From an uncultured Bacteroidales bacterium (GTDB lineage Bacteria > Bacteroidota > Bacteroidia > Bacteroidales > UBA932), in NCBI GenBank assembly GCA_944325445.1, contig CALVAG010000001.1, positions 181,652-245,651 on the forward strand: a DNA stretch of 64,000 nt, read 5' to 3'. This document shows positions 32,914-42,932 of this stretch, piece after piece (the stretch's first letter is position 1; each line of letters starts with the position of its first letter). The translations under genes were made by a program, and so were the position numbers. Under the pieces are notes generated by a model. That model was not told the DNA's origin. It was given only the letters and a program-made list of their open reading frames with translations, and made no database searches.

Positions 32914-35706
32914 TTAAGTGTGCGATGGAGCCCCTGCGTATATGATTGTTCCGCCGTTTTCTCCGCCTTCGGGTCCCAATTCTATAATATGGTCTGCATT
33001 GTTTATTATATCCTGATTGTGTTCTACCACTATTATGCTGTTCCCGCATTCGATAAGGGCGTCGAATGCCTTGAGCAATTTTTCGATATCGTGGAAATGA
33101 AGCCCGGTAGTAGGTTCATCGAAGATGAAGAGCGTATGTCCGTTATTCTCCTTGCTCAGGAATGAGGCCAGTTTTATTCTTTGGCTTTCACCTCCGCTTA
33201 GTGTACTGCTGCTTTGTCCCAACTGAACATATCCCAATCCCACGCTCTCCAGTACTTTAAGTTTTTGCGCAACCCTTTTCGCTCCGCTTTCGTTTTGCGA
33301 GGCGAAGAATTCTATGGCCTCATCCACGCTCATGTTCAGTATGTCGTTTATATTTTTGCCGTGATACCTGACTTCAAGAATATCGGGTTTGAATCTTTTG
33401 CCTCCGCATTCGTCGCAGACGACGGTCACATCTGCCATGAATTGCATCGGCACGGTAATAGTCCCCTCTCCGAGGCACTGCGGGCATCTTCCCCCGTCGA
33501 TATTGAATGAAAAGTGCGAGTGTCCGTATCCGTTGAGTTTTGCATATGGCTGGTCGGAGAAAATTTTTCTTATGTCGTCATATATTTTCAGATATGTGAC
33601 AGGATTCGAGCGTGCCGATTTCCCTATAGGATTCTGGTCTATATATACGACGGAGGAGAGCGTATTGAGATTGCCCGACAATTCCTTATATGCACCGGGC
33701 TTATTGCCGCTCATATTGAAGTGGCGCAGCAGGGCGGGGTAGAGGGTGTCTCCTACGAGGGTGGATTTGCCGGACCCGCTGACACCCGTCACTACAGTCA
33801 GAATGCCCAAAGGAAATTCAGCTGCGATGTTTTTCAGGTTGTGCTCCATGCAGCCGCTTATGACTATGCTGTTTTTCCAACTGCGCGGCCTCTTTTTATA
33901 CGGCATCTTTTTCAAACCTCCGAGATAATCCAAAGTAAGCGAACCGGTGCTCTCTTTTCCGGCGGCTGCGGCCTGTGCAGCTCTCTTTATACCCTCCTGC
34001 ACTGTACCGCAATATACGATTTCTCCGCCGTTTACACCGGCCAGCGGGCCGATATCTATCAGATAGTCGGCTGCAGATATGATTTCGGCATCGTGTTCTA
34101 CGATTATGACCGTATTGCCCAAATCCCTTAAATTCTCGACAACCTCTATCAGCCGTTTTGTATCGCGTTTATGAAGTCCTATACTCGGCTCATCGAGGAT
34201 ATAGAGCGAGCCTATAAGGCTGTTGCCCAATGAACTGACCAGGCTTATCCTCTGGCTTTCGCCTCCGCTCAGGGAGTTCGAATAGCGCGACAGGGTGAGA
34301 TATCCCAGCCCCACTGCCTTGATGTAGCGCAGTCTGCCGGTTATCTCCATTATCGCCCTTTTTGCTATCTTTTGCTCATACTCTTCAAGTTGCAGCCCAT
34401 GGAAAAAATCATATAACCTGTCTATGCTCATATCCATGAGCTCGCCTATGGATTTGCCTCCTATCTTTACATACTCAGTCTCCTTTTTGAGCCTGCTTCC
34501 ATGACAGGCTTTGCATAGCGTTTTTCCCGAATATCTTGCAAGCATGTATTTGTACTGCACCTTATATTTCATGCTTTCAACCATATCGAAAAAGCCGTTT
34601 ATTCCTGTAAAGTACCGGTTCCCGTTCCAAAGAAGGTCCTTTTGGGCCTGTGTCAGTTGTGCATACGGTTTGTGAATCGGGAATCCGAATTTGGGAGCAT
34701 TCATTATGAGCTGTTTCTGGAACTGTCCCATTACTTCGCCCCTCCAGCATGCTATAGCCCCTTCATATACAGACAGGGAACTGTTGGGAATTACGAGACT
34801 TTCATCGATACCGGTCTTTATTCCCAATCCCTTGCATGCCGGACAGGCCCCCAGTGGATTATTGTAGCTGAACATAAGTTCCGTGGGCTGTTCGAAAAGA
34901 ATGCCGTCGCTTTCAAAAATGTTTGAAAAATCTCTGACGGAACAGTTCCCGTCGGACAGTTCGCATACGATTTTCAGATATCCTTTTCCCTGATTGAACG
35001 CTGTTTGAATGGAATCCTGAATCGCGGTTATCTGTTCTTCGTCTTTGTTTTGTTCCCCGTTATCTATTATAAATCTGTCAATCAGCAGATAAAGCTCATT
35101 ATTATTGTATTTTGCATGCTCTTTCAGGACATTCTCTATGCGCACAATGGATTTGTCCGCCATATTATACAGACGGCTGAATCCGCTTTCGCTCAGATTC
35201 AGCAGCTGTTCCACTTCATTTTCCTGTTTGCCGCTTATCGGACATATTATATATATTTTCCCTTTTTGGGAGAGAATGTGAACAAGTACATCGTTTACAT
35301 TCTCGCATTTGACCTCTTTCCCGCTTATGGGTGAGAATGTGCGACCTATTTTTGCATACAGCACTCTCAAATAGTCGTAAATTTCCGTCGTGGTTCCTAC
35401 GGTTGAACGGGGGTTGCTCGTATTTACCTTCTGGCTTATCGCTATTGCCGGAGGTATGCCCTCTATTTTGTCTACGGCCGGTTTGCTCATCCTGCCGAGA
35501 AACTGTCTTGCGAATGATGAAAGACTCTCGGCAAAGCGTCTCTGGCCTTCTGCAAAGAGAGTTTCGAAAGCAAGCGATGATTTGCCGGAACCTGAAAGCC
35601 CCGTAATCACTGTCAGCTTGCCGCGCGGTATCTTAAGGGATATATTCTTTAGGTTATTGACTCTTGCACCCTCTATCGTTATATATTCTTCCCCCTTATT
35701 GCTCAT
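32914..35706 (-). CDS. uvrA: Excinuclease ABC subunit A
   Basis: A 930-residue UvrA, the damage-recognition ATPase of nucleotide excision repair. It has two ABC modules: Walker [16 protein letters not shown] in the first and [20 protein letters not shown] in the second, with signatures [16 protein letters not shown] and [16 protein letters not shown]. Zinc-module cysteines are visible in [27 protein letters not shown] and CDECGGKRF. Its start overlaps the stop of the upstream RSH gene by a few bases, so translation is coupled. Length is normal. Confidence 0.97.
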   Translation of the reverse strand: MSNKGEEYITIEGARVNNLKNISLKIPRGKLTVITGLSGSGKSSLAFETLFAEGQRRFAESLSSFARQFLGRMSKPAVDKIEGIPPAIAISQKVNTSNPRSTVGTTTEIYDYLRVLYAKIGRTFSPISGKEVKCENVNDVLVHILSQKGKIYIICPISGKQENEVEQLLNLSESGFSRLYNMADKSIVRIENVLKEHAKYNNNELYLLIDRFIIDNGEQNKDEEQITAIQDSIQTAFNQGKGYLKIVCELSDGNCSVRDFSNIFESDGILFEQPTELMFSYNNPLGACPACKGLGIKTGIDESLVIPNSSLSVYEGAIACWRGEVMGQFQKQLIMNAPKFGFPIHKPYAQLTQAQKDLLWNGNRYFTGINGFFDMVESMKYKVQYKYMLARYSGKTLCKACHGSRLKKETEYVKIGGKSIGELMDMSIDRLYDFFHGLQLEEYEQKIAKRAIMEITGRLRYIKAVGLGYLTLSRYSNSLSGGESQRISLVSSLGNSLIGSLYILDEPSIGLHKRDTKRLIEVVENLRDLGNTVIIVEHDAEIISAADYLIDIGPLAGVNGGEIVYCGTVQEGIKRAAQAAAAGKESTGSLTLDYLGGLKKMPYKKRPRSWKNSIVISGCMEHNLKNIAAEFPLGILTVVTGVSGSGKSTLVGDTLYPALLRHFNMSGNKPGAYKELSGNLNTLSSVVYIDQNPIGKSARSNPVTYLKIYDDIRKIFSDQPYAKLNGYGHSHFSFNIDGGRCPQCLGEGTITVPMQFMADVTVVCDECGGKRFKPDILEVRYHGKNINDILNMSVDEAIEFFASQNESGAKRVAQKLKVLESVGLGYVQLGQSSSTLSGGESQRIKLASFLSKENNGHTLFIFDEPTTGLHFHDIEKLLKAFDALIECGNSIIVVEHNQDIINNADHIIELGPEGGENGGTIIYAGAPSHT

Positions 35707-37868
35707 TTCCCGGATGTCCTTATTACGGTTTTAACCCCTTTAATCTTTTTTATGTCGGATATTACCCGGTCCAAATGACCGTTATTGCTTACAGATATAT
35801 TTATGAGAATGTTGAACTCTCCCCTCTGTTTTTTCGCACTTCTCTCTTCTATATTGAAGGCTCTGATGGAGGCTTTCTGTCTGTTGAGGCTCTCTATGAT
35901 TTCATTGCCTGTAGAGAACTCTCCCTCTGCTATGACCTTCAGCCCGGCCTGGAACTGTGTCGTTCCGGAGACTTGCCTCCATTTGACTTTCTGGACCCTG
36001 TAAGGATATTTTTCCAATAATCTTGCAGCATTCGGACAGGAGATTCTATGTATTTTTATGCCTCCGGTGGCAGATACGAAGCCGAAAACATCATCCCCGA
36101 AAATGGGATTGCAGCATTTTGCCATCTTGAATCCTATATTGTCCAGTTTGTCATTAATGATAAGGAAATCGTGATTTTCATTTTTTTTGGAATCCTCTCT
36201 CCTTGCATCGTTTCCCGATGCAGGCAATGCGGCGCTCTCCTGCTGACAACCTTCATTCTCGGCAGTAAGGTAGTTTTTGATTTCAAGAGCATCGATCTCC
36301 TCATTGCCGATTGCAATGCAAAAGTCGCTTATGGTCTTCTTCCTGAAATGCCTGGTGAGGTCCGAGAGAATATCGTCTGTGAGCTCCATCTTCCAGTTTT
36401 TCATCCGTCTCTCCAATATCTCCCTGCCGAGACTGCTCATCTTGCCCTCTTCCTCTTTCAATTTATTCTTGATTCTGTTTCTGGCTTTCGATGAGACAAC
36501 TATATTCAGCCAGTCGGCCGACGGCTTCTGGTTCTTGCTGCTCATGATTTCGACCACATCTCCGGTATGAAGCTCCTCTCTTATGGAGACGACTTTTCCG
36601 TTTACCTTTGCTCCGCTGCACCTGACTCCGAGATTGGAGTGTATGTTGAAGGCGAAGTCTAGAATTGTCGCTCCCTTGGGCAGCTCCTTAAGGTCGCCGG
36701 CGGGGGTAAAGACAAATATTTCATTGAGCGTGGAGAAGAGCGCAGGCGAATATGGCGCGGAGTCGGGACTCTCCAGCATCTTTTTTACATTCAGCAGCCA
36801 TTCGTCGAGATTGTGTTCATTCTTTATCCCCTTGTAGCTCCAGTGGGCCGCGTGGCCGTTTTCGGCTATTTCATCCATTCTGGCGGTCCTGATCTGCACT
36901 TCTATGTGTGCACCCTCTCTATTTTCCACGGTTATGTGAAGAGATTCGTATCCGTTCGGTTTGGGATGCGAAATCCAATCCCTCAGGCGTGATGTATCGG
37001 GTTTGTACTCTTTGGTCACTTCGGAATAGATATCCCAGCAATAGGCATGTTCAATCTCTTTGTCAGGCGGGGCGTCTACAATGAACCTTATGGCAAAAAC
37101 ATCGAATACGCCTTCGAACGGCACTCCCTGTTTCTGCATCTTGCGCCATATTGAGTATGCGGTTTTTGTCCTTATTTTCAGTTTGTAGGTATATCTCTTT
37201 TTCAGTGTCTCCTCCAATGGCCTTATGAACTGTTCCGCGAGTTTTTTTCTGTCGGATTCGGTAGCCTTGAGCTTATTTGTGATGGCTCTGTAGTTTTCAG
37301 GGTCGGAATATTTGAAATAGAGATCTTCGAGTTCATTCTTTATATTGTATAGTCCCAGCTGGTGCGCCAAAGGGGCATACAGCATTATCGTTTCCGTGAT
37401 TTTGCGCTTTATGCTGCTTTTCGGGAAATATTCCAGATGGCGCATTACCTCCAGTCTGTCTGCGAGTTTTATCAATGTCACCCTGGGGTCCTTTGAGTAG
37501 GAGACTATGAGCTTTCTGTAATTCTCCGCCTGGAGTTTTGTCTCTTTCGGGGTAATGGTGGAAATATTGTTCAGCCCCTCCACCATCGTCATGATTTGGG
37601 GCGAGTACTCCTTTTTTACCTTTTCAAAGAGTTCGGGATTATTCCTTGTGGCTTCGTGCAGGAAGATAGCTATAATGGCATCGCACATAAGTCCCAATTC
37701 TTTTGCGACAATCAGCGCTACTCCTGCAGGGTGCTCTATGAACGGATGTCCGTTTCCCCTTTGAATCCCTGCAAGGGCTTCCGAGGCAATGCCGTATGCT
37801 TTTTCAAGCAATTGCTTCTCTTGTGGGGAGTATTTTTCCGATATTGCAGATAACTCTTCGTTCATCAT
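35703..37868 (-). CDS. RelA/SpoT homologue (RSH), probable synthetase-only (p)ppGpp enzyme
   Basis: A 721-residue long RSH: a degenerate HD hydrolase domain (about 1-190), synthetase domain (about 230-370: [51 protein letters not shown]), TGS domain (about 385-450: [20 protein letters not shown]) and a C-terminal ACT domain. In the HD domain H46 and H71 remain. The next key positions are replaced: HDxxED reads H71-E-A-T-R-N, and DRLHN reads D137-R-L-E-V. It should make (p)ppGpp but not hydrolyse it, i.e. act like RelA. It sits between uvrB and uvrA, overlapping uvrA by 4 bp. Confidence 0.92.
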   Translation of the reverse strand: MMNEELSAISEKYSPQEKQLLEKAYGIASEALAGIQRGNGHPFIEHPAGVALIVAKELGLMCDAIIAIFLHEATRNNPELFEKVKKEYSPQIMTMVEGLNNISTITPKETKLQAENYRKLIVSYSKDPRVTLIKLADRLEVMRHLEYFPKSSIKRKITETIMLYAPLAHQLGLYNIKNELEDLYFKYSDPENYRAITNKLKATESDRKKLAEQFIRPLEETLKKRYTYKLKIRTKTAYSIWRKMQKQGVPFEGVFDVFAIRFIVDAPPDKEIEHAYCWDIYSEVTKEYKPDTSRLRDWISHPKPNGYESLHITVENREGAHIEVQIRTARMDEIAENGHAAHWSYKGIKNEHNLDEWLLNVKKMLESPDSAPYSPALFSTLNEIFVFTPAGDLKELPKGATILDFAFNIHSNLGVRCSGAKVNGKVVSIREELHTGDVVEIMSSKNQKPSADWLNIVVSSKARNRIKNKLKEEEGKMSSLGREILERRMKNWKMELTDDILSDLTRHFRKKTISDFCIAIGNEEIDALEIKNYLTAENEGCQQESAALPASGNDARREDSKKNENHDFLIINDKLDNIGFKMAKCCNPIFGDDVFGFVSATGGIKIHRISCPNAARLLEKYPYRVQKVKWRQVSGTTQFQAGLKVIAEGEFSTGNEIIESLNRQKASIRAFNIEERSAKKQRGEFNILINISVSNNGHLDRVISDIKKIKGVKTVIRTSGK

Positions 37869-37873
37869 GGCTT

Positions 37874-39892
37874 TTATTTGTGCTCTGTCTCTTTCTTTTC
37901 CAAAATGCGCTTGAGATTATTCATTTCGTCGCGGTGTTTTGCAGCATTTACAAAATCGAGTTCGCGGGCCGAATTTTCCATCTCTTTTTTTGCATAATCT
38001 ATTGCTTTCAATAATTGGGCCTTATTCATCTTTTCCAATACGGGATCCGCCAACAGCGGTGCAGCCGTGTCGGAGAGGAACTCTTCGGTGTAGTAATTTC
38101 CTCTTCCCAATATATTGCGTTCCTGTTTTTCTATCTGTTTAGGAGTGATATTGTGCAATTTGTTATATTCCTGCTGTTTTTTGCGCCTTCTGTTTGTCTC
38201 GTCTATCGTACTGCGCATCGAACGCGTGACAGTATCTGCATACATTATCACCAGACCATGTATATTTCTGGCCGCCCTGCCCGCAATTTGGGTAAGTGCG
38301 GTTTCTGAACGTAAAAAGCCCTCCTTGTCTGCATCAAGAATGGCGACCAATGAGACCTGTGGCATATCCAACCCCTCCCTGAGCAGATTTACGCCAATCA
38401 GTACATCGAAACGCCCGGCCTGAAAATCTTCTATGATTTCCACCCTTTCCAATGTGTCTACATCGGAATGGATATAACGGCATCTGACTCCCATTTTCTG
38501 CATATATTTGTCTAACTCCTCTGCCATTCTCTTTGTGAGCGTGGTGACAAGAATACGTTCATCCTTTTCTACCCGTTGCTCTATCTCCTCCATAAGGTCG
38601 TCTATCTGATTTTTTGTCGGCCTTACCTCTATGGGCGGTTCCAGAAGCCCTGTCGGCCGTACGACCTGTTCTACAATAAATCCTCCGGATTTTTCCAGTT
38701 CGTATTCCGCCGGAGTGGCACTTACATAAACGCACTGCCTTGTCATCTGTTCAAATTCATCGAACTTGAGAGGGCGGTTATCGGCGGCTGCCGGCAGCCT
38801 GAACCCATATTCGATAAGTGTGAGCTTTCTGGAGCGGTCTCCGCCGTACATTGCTCTTATCTGGGGAACGGTCACATGGCTTTCATCGATAAACGTGACA
38901 TAATCTTTAGGAAAATAATCCAGAAGGCAGAACGGACGGGTGCCGGGAGGGCGTCCGTCGAAATATCTCGAATAATTTTCTATGCCGGAGCAATACCCCA
39001 ACTCCTTTATCATCTCTATATCGTATTCTGTGCGTTGTTTTAACCTTTTGGATTCGAGGTGTTTGCCAATATCGTTAAGATAATCGCACTGCACCCTTAA
39101 ATCTTCCTGTATATCGTATATCGCCCTTTTGATCCTCTCTTTTGTAGTCACGAATATATTGGCAGGATAGATAGATATTTCGTCGAGCGTCTCCGCCGCA
39201 ATTCCGGTAAGCGGATCGAACAGTTCTATTTCATCGATTTCGTCTCCGAAAAAGATAATCCTGCATCCTTTGTCTCCGTATGCAAGGAATATGTCCACGC
39301 TCTCTCCCCTTACCCTGAAGGTTCCTCTTTTGAAATCCGTATCGTTTCTGCTGTACAACCCCTCCACGAGCGAATACAGGAATTTTGTCCTGCTCAACTT
39401 TTCGCCCCGTTTTACCGTCACCGTATTTTCATGGAAGTCTTCCGGGTTTCCTATGCCGTAGAGGCACGATACGCTGGATACGACTATTATGTCCCTTCTT
39501 CCGCTCAAAAGCTGGCTCGTACAGCTCAGGCGCAATTTTTCGATCTCGTCATTGATGCTCAAATCCTTCTCGATGTAGGTATCTGTGACGGGCATATACG
39601 CTTCCGGCTGGTAGTAGTCGTAATAGGAGACAAAGTACTCTACGGCATTTTCAGGGAAGAACGCCTTGAATTCTCCATACAGCTGCGCTGCCAGAGTCTT
39701 GTTGTGACTTAGTATGAGGGCCGGCCTGTTCAGGCTCGCTATTACATTCGCCATAGTGAATGTCTTTCCGGAACCCGTAACGCCAAGCAGCGTGACGGCC
39801 GGATTCCCGTCGCTGATTGCCTTGGCGAGTTCCTCTATGGCCTGCGGCTGGTCCCCTGTCGGTTTATATGAAGAATGAATTTTAAAATTCAT
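37874..39892 (-). CDS. uvrB: Excinuclease ABC subunit B
   Basis: A 672-residue UvrB helicase-like protein that loads at damage found by UvrA. It has Walker A GVTGSGKTFTMANVIASL, the beta-hairpin motif YYDYYQPEAYMPVTDTYIEK, DEAD-like DESHVTVPQIRAMYGG, helicase motifs GVNLLREGLDMPQVSLVAI and QIAGRAARN, and a C-terminal UVR motif (LLKAIDYAKKEMENSARELD) for UvrC binding. The start overlaps the end of the amidase gene by 11 bp. RSH follows 5 bp after its stop. Confidence 0.97.
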   Translation of the reverse strand: MNFKIHSSYKPTGDQPQAIEELAKAISDGNPAVTLLGVTGSGKTFTMANVIASLNRPALILSHNKTLAAQLYGEFKAFFPENAVEYFVSYYDYYQPEAYMPVTDTYIEKDLSINDEIEKLRLSCTSQLLSGRRDIIVVSSVSCLYGIGNPEDFHENTVTVKRGEKLSRTKFLYSLVEGLYSRNDTDFKRGTFRVRGESVDIFLAYGDKGCRIIFFGDEIDEIELFDPLTGIAAETLDEISIYPANIFVTTKERIKRAIYDIQEDLRVQCDYLNDIGKHLESKRLKQRTEYDIEMIKELGYCSGIENYSRYFDGRPPGTRPFCLLDYFPKDYVTFIDESHVTVPQIRAMYGGDRSRKLTLIEYGFRLPAAADNRPLKFDEFEQMTRQCVYVSATPAEYELEKSGGFIVEQVVRPTGLLEPPIEVRPTKNQIDDLMEEIEQRVEKDERILVTTLTKRMAEELDKYMQKMGVRCRYIHSDVDTLERVEIIEDFQAGRFDVLIGVNLLREGLDMPQVSLVAILDADKEGFLRSETALTQIAGRAARNIHGLVIMYADTVTRSMRSTIDETNRRRKKQQEYNKLHNITPKQIEKQERNILGRGNYYTEEFLSDTAAPLLADPVLEKMNKAQLLKAIDYAKKEMENSARELDFVNAAKHRDEMNNLKRILEKKETEHK

Positions 39893-41081
39893 GGGCAGCG
39901 GAGCGCTTTTCTATCTTTTTACAGTATTTGACATAATTCTTGACTCCTTTGGCGACTTTTTTCATGATAAGTTCTCTGAAATCGGGGTCGTTGAGCCTTG
40001 CTTCGTCCTGCGGGTCGGAAAGAAACAGCGTCTCCACCAGCGCATTCGGATATTCTGTCGGGGCATTGAGGCTGAAATTGAAGTTTCCTACAAGCCCGAA
40101 CAGATTGATGCCGTCTATTTCCAATATGCTTTCCAGCAGTGTCTTTGCAAACTTCTTGTTTTGAATATGTTTGTAATAGGTGCTCGTGCCGCTGGCTGTT
40201 CCTCCCGCGTTGCAGTGGATGGAAATCATCATATCTATGTCGTTGGCAAGGAAAACAGCCTTTCTTTCGGCCATCGTAAGGGATGTATCTTTATCTCTGC
40301 TCAAAACCACCTTCGCCCCCTTTGCCTCAAGCAGCCTTTTGAGCCTGAGGGCCATGTCGAGGTTAAGATCTTTTTCGTTCACACGTGTCTCGCGGCCTCT
40401 CGCGCCAGGGCTGTCGGGGCCTCCATGGCCGGCATCGACACCTATCACCATTCCTTTCAGCGTGAATTGGGGGTTATGTTTGATCTTTATGACCAGTCTG
40501 CCCTCTTCATATTTTACGGAGTAGCCCCACGACGTCCTGTTTTTAAGGCCGATCGTGAGTCTCAAAATATCTGAATCGACCTGTATGGCATCTATGCTCT
40601 CCACGGATTCAAGATCGAGATACTGTGTTATCCAATTGGAGTTGTTCTGTACTCCGTACAGATCTATGATCATCTTTCCGGACTCTGACTCTTCTTTTGC
40701 CAGATAGCATCTCTTCTGCTCCAGCGCTATGGAAATCACGTCATATTTTCCGGCATTGGAAACGCTTATGGAGCCTGAAGTTATTACCGGTGCGAAATCC
40801 GTAACGGCAGTATCCGCTGCATACTCCTTGGGTATATATGCGTACCGGTTTTCGGAAAGCCTTACTTTATATAATGATTCTTCTTCGCCGAGTACTTGCA
40901 ACACTATCCCTTCCTCTATAAAGCCCATTTTGTTGCCGCCGAGCCTGTCTGTCCCGTTACCGGAATTCAGATATGCCCCTTCGAGCGTCCCGACATATCT
41001 TACGCTGTCTGCATCCTGTGCTGAAACAGAGTGGCCGAGCATAATGAAAAAAGATGTAAATAAGATAAATAACGATTTCAT
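39882..41081 (-). CDS. N-acetylmuramoyl-L-alanine amidase (Amidase_3)
   Basis: A 399-residue exported cell-wall amidase: signal MKSLFILFTSFFIMLGHSVSAQ, then an SH3-like/AMIN-type region and a C-terminal Amidase_3 domain starting at MVIGVDAGHGGPDSPGARG. The zinc ligands are in DAGHGG (His), the Glu in LNLDMALRLKRLL-adjacent ETRVNEKD, and ISIHCNAGG (His); the catalytic Glu is in ALVETLFLSD. It cleaves the amide bond between MurNAc and the peptide stem during division or remodelling. First gene of a five-gene operon with uvrB, RSH, uvrA and the SGNH hydrolase. The coupling of wall hydrolysis with repair genes is unusual. Confidence 0.9.
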   Translation of the reverse strand: MKSLFILFTSFFIMLGHSVSAQDADSVRYVGTLEGAYLNSGNGTDRLGGNKMGFIEEGIVLQVLGEEESLYKVRLSENRYAYIPKEYAADTAVTDFAPVITSGSISVSNAGKYDVISIALEQKRCYLAKEESESGKMIIDLYGVQNNSNWITQYLDLESVESIDAIQVDSDILRLTIGLKNRTSWGYSVKYEEGRLVIKIKHNPQFTLKGMVIGVDAGHGGPDSPGARGRETRVNEKDLNLDMALRLKRLLEAKGAKVVLSRDKDTSLTMAERKAVFLANDIDMMISIHCNAGGTASGTSTYYKHIQNKKFAKTLLESILEIDGINLFGLVGNFNFSLNAPTEYPNALVETLFLSDPQDEARLNDPDFRELIMKKVAKGVKNYVKYCKKIEKRSAAHEF

Positions 41082-41123
41082 TTCTATATGTGTGATTTAA
41101 GATTGAAGGATTTTATTTTCTAA

Positions 41124-41153
41124 CAAATTTAATCTCTTCTTTTGAATTCCCAA
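41124..41153 (-). promoter_or_regulatory. Promoter of the amidase-uvrB-RSH-uvrA operon
   Basis: Minus strand: TTG (41153-41151), a 19-bp spacer, then TAAATTTG (41131-41124), 43 bp before the amidase start codon. Box sequence and spacing are near ideal. No SOS-box-like inverted repeat is seen in the 41082-41221 gap. Confidence 0.75.
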
Positions 41154-41221
41154 TGGGATTGGCAAGGTAATTGCTTATATACGGTACGTGTTTCGTTAGT
41201 GTGTTTAGGTTTAATGTAAGG

Positions 41222-42175
41222 TTAATTTGCTATGCTGAATATAAAGCGGTAAATTAACCTTATTCTTTTTGTAAGTACGTTATAGTCGATTTTATCAGGG
41301 GTATCCGTAACCTTGTATGTATTTGAATCTATGCCGCAGGTGAACAGAAGCGACGGTATTGCCAGCGAGGTAAACGGATAATGGTCTGACATCCTGTAAA
41401 AGATATCGTAGAATTTTTTGCTGCCGTAATATGTATAGTCTATATCCAGATTCAAATCCGACAGGCTGTTGCATAATTCAAGCCTCTCCTTCATCCATTT
41501 TTGTACGGCATCGATTCCCATAACCAGAATATATTCCCTGTTGCCGTGCGGAGGGGAACTTGCGGTACCTATCTGGTCTATATTCAACACACACTTTATC
41601 CTTTTCGGGTGGATTTTCAATCTTCCGGCGAAATGCCTGCTGCCGGCAAGGCCGGCTTCCTTGCCGTCAAAAGCTATGAATATGAGATTGCTTTTGACAC
41701 CCATGCCGGCATTTTTCATCTTTCCGAATACTTTTGCAAGTTCCAGCATGGCTGCTACTCCGGAGGCGTTGTCGTCTGCTCCGGGATAAATTCTGGAATC
41801 GATCTCTCCGAGATGGTCGTAGTGCGCGCAGATGATGATATAGTCGCCGCCTGCCTCTGCGGACTCTATTTCCCCTATGATATTCACTCCTTTTTTGCCT
41901 TTGCAGATAAAGTCCTGTTCATAAAGGATTCCCCTCTTTCTTACTCCGTATTCCATGAACTTATCTATTATGTAATCTCTTGCAAGGGCGTTTCCCTCTG
42001 TCCCCATTGCCCTTCCTTTCATGGAACCGGAACAGAGCGTGTCTATATGTTCCATTTGGGATTTGGGGGCTATAAGGTGCTCGTAAATGCTATGATTCGA
42101 ACTCTGCCCGTATGCAGCTGTCAAGGTTGTCGAAAGTAAGAGAAATAAAACGATATGTTTGGTCCGGCTGAGCAT
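41222..42175 (-). CDS. M28-family exported aminopeptidase
   Basis: A 317-residue zinc peptidase with signal peptide (HIVLFLLLSTTLTAAYGQ). M28 metal ligands are present: HYDHLG (His), GADDNASGVAAM (bridging Asp), GKEAGLAGSRHF (Glu pair region) and LNIDQIG (Asp). A final C-terminal His ligand is expected around SDHYPFTSLAIP, which is present. Such enzymes cleave N-terminal residues, or remove N-acyl-glutamine-like groups in the glutaminyl-cyclase branch. The ATG at 42175 is preferred over the TTG at 42181. Monocistronic, with a divergent promoter shared with mtgA. Confidence 0.85.
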   Translation of the reverse strand: MLSRTKHIVLFLLLSTTLTAAYGQSSNHSIYEHLIAPKSQMEHIDTLCSGSMKGRAMGTEGNALARDYIIDKFMEYGVRKRGILYEQDFICKGKKGVNIIGEIESAEAGGDYIIICAHYDHLGEIDSRIYPGADDNASGVAAMLELAKVFGKMKNAGMGVKSNLIFIAFDGKEAGLAGSRHFAGRLKIHPKRIKCVLNIDQIGTASSPPHGNREYILVMGIDAVQKWMKERLELCNSLSDLNLDIDYTYYGSKKFYDIFYRMSDHYPFTSLAIPSLLFTCGIDSNTYKVTDTPDKIDYNVLTKRIRLIYRFIFSIAN

Positions 42176-42194
42176 CTGCAACTGTTTTGAATAA

Positions 42195-42202
42195 CAAAAA
42201 TA
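42195..42202 (-). promoter_or_regulatory. -7 element of the M28 peptidase gene (TATTTTTG)
   Basis: The minus-strand reading TATTTTTG matches TAnnTTTG. It forms a perfect inverted repeat with the plus-strand -7 box at 42208-42215, with only 5 bp between them. Confidence 0.6.
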
Positions 42203-42207
42203 AAAAC

Positions 42208-42215
42208 TATTTTTG
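42208..42215 (+). promoter_or_regulatory. -7 element of mtgA and the TPR gene (TATTTTTG)
   Basis: TATTTTTG matches TAnnTTTG, 24 bp before the ATG at 42240. Confidence 0.6.
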
Positions 42216-42239
42216 TCTTCTCACCACTGATTGTCGCTC

Positions 42240-42929
42240 ATGAGAAGGTTTCTGAAAATTATTTTTTTCTATATACCTTTGTTCTTCGTTCTTTTTTCTC
42301 TGTCGGTTACGCTTGCGTACAGATGGCTGCCGGTTCCGTTTACTCCGCTTATGTTGGCGAGAATGTACGAATTCAGGGACGATCCTGCATTCAAGACATA
42401 TAAGAAATGGGTGCCGCTTTCAGAAATTTCGCAAAATCTGCCTCTCGCGGTTGTAGCTGGCGAAGATAACCGTTTTTTGGAGCATTTCGGCTTCGATTTC
42501 AAGGAGATAAGGAATGCGATAGATGAGGCGGGGCATGGAGGGCGGATGAGGGGTGCGAGCACCATATCCCAGCAGACTGCAAAGAATGTCTTCTTGTGGC
42601 CGGGAAGGAGTTGGGTCAGGAAGGCTTTTGAAGCCTATTTTACGCTGCTCATCGAGATTATATGGGGAAAAGAGAGGATAATGGAAGTCTATCTGAATGT
42701 GGCGGAAATGGGCAGGGGCATTTACGGTGCGGAGGCTGCCGCCGAACATCTGTTCGGCATTAAGGCAGACAGGCTGGACAGGCATCAGTCGGCATTGATA
42801 GCCGCCTCGTTGCCGAATCCGCTCAAAAGGAGGGCAAATGCTCCTACGGCTTATATGAGAAAGAGGGCGGCAGATATAGAATGGTTGATGGATCGCGTGG
42901 AATGGCACGTAAATGGCAATAAGAAGTAA
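42240..42929 (+). CDS. mtgA: Monofunctional biosynthetic peptidoglycan transglycosylase
   Basis: A 229-residue GT51 glycosyltransferase with one N-terminal membrane anchor (IIFFYIPLFFVLFSLSVTLA). Catalytic motifs: EDNRFLEHFGFD (catalytic Glu), GASTISQQTAKNVFLWPGRS, KERIMEVYLNVAEMG and GAEAAAEHLFG. It lacks a penicillin-binding domain, so it polymerises glycan strands from lipid II without cross-linking. The ATG at 42240 is used; the in-frame codon at 42231 is a TTG. It lies 3 bp before the TPR gene. Confidence 0.93.
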   Translation: MRRFLKIIFFYIPLFFVLFSLSVTLAYRWLPVPFTPLMLARMYEFRDDPAFKTYKKWVPLSEISQNLPLAVVAGEDNRFLEHFGFDFKEIRNAIDEAGHGGRMRGASTISQQTAKNVFLWPGRSWVRKAFEAYFTLLIEIIWGKERIMEVYLNVAEMGRGIYGAEAAAEHLFGIKADRLDRHQSALIAASLPNPLKRRANAPTAYMRKRAADIEWLMDRVEWHVNGNKK

Positions 42930-42932
42930 GTT

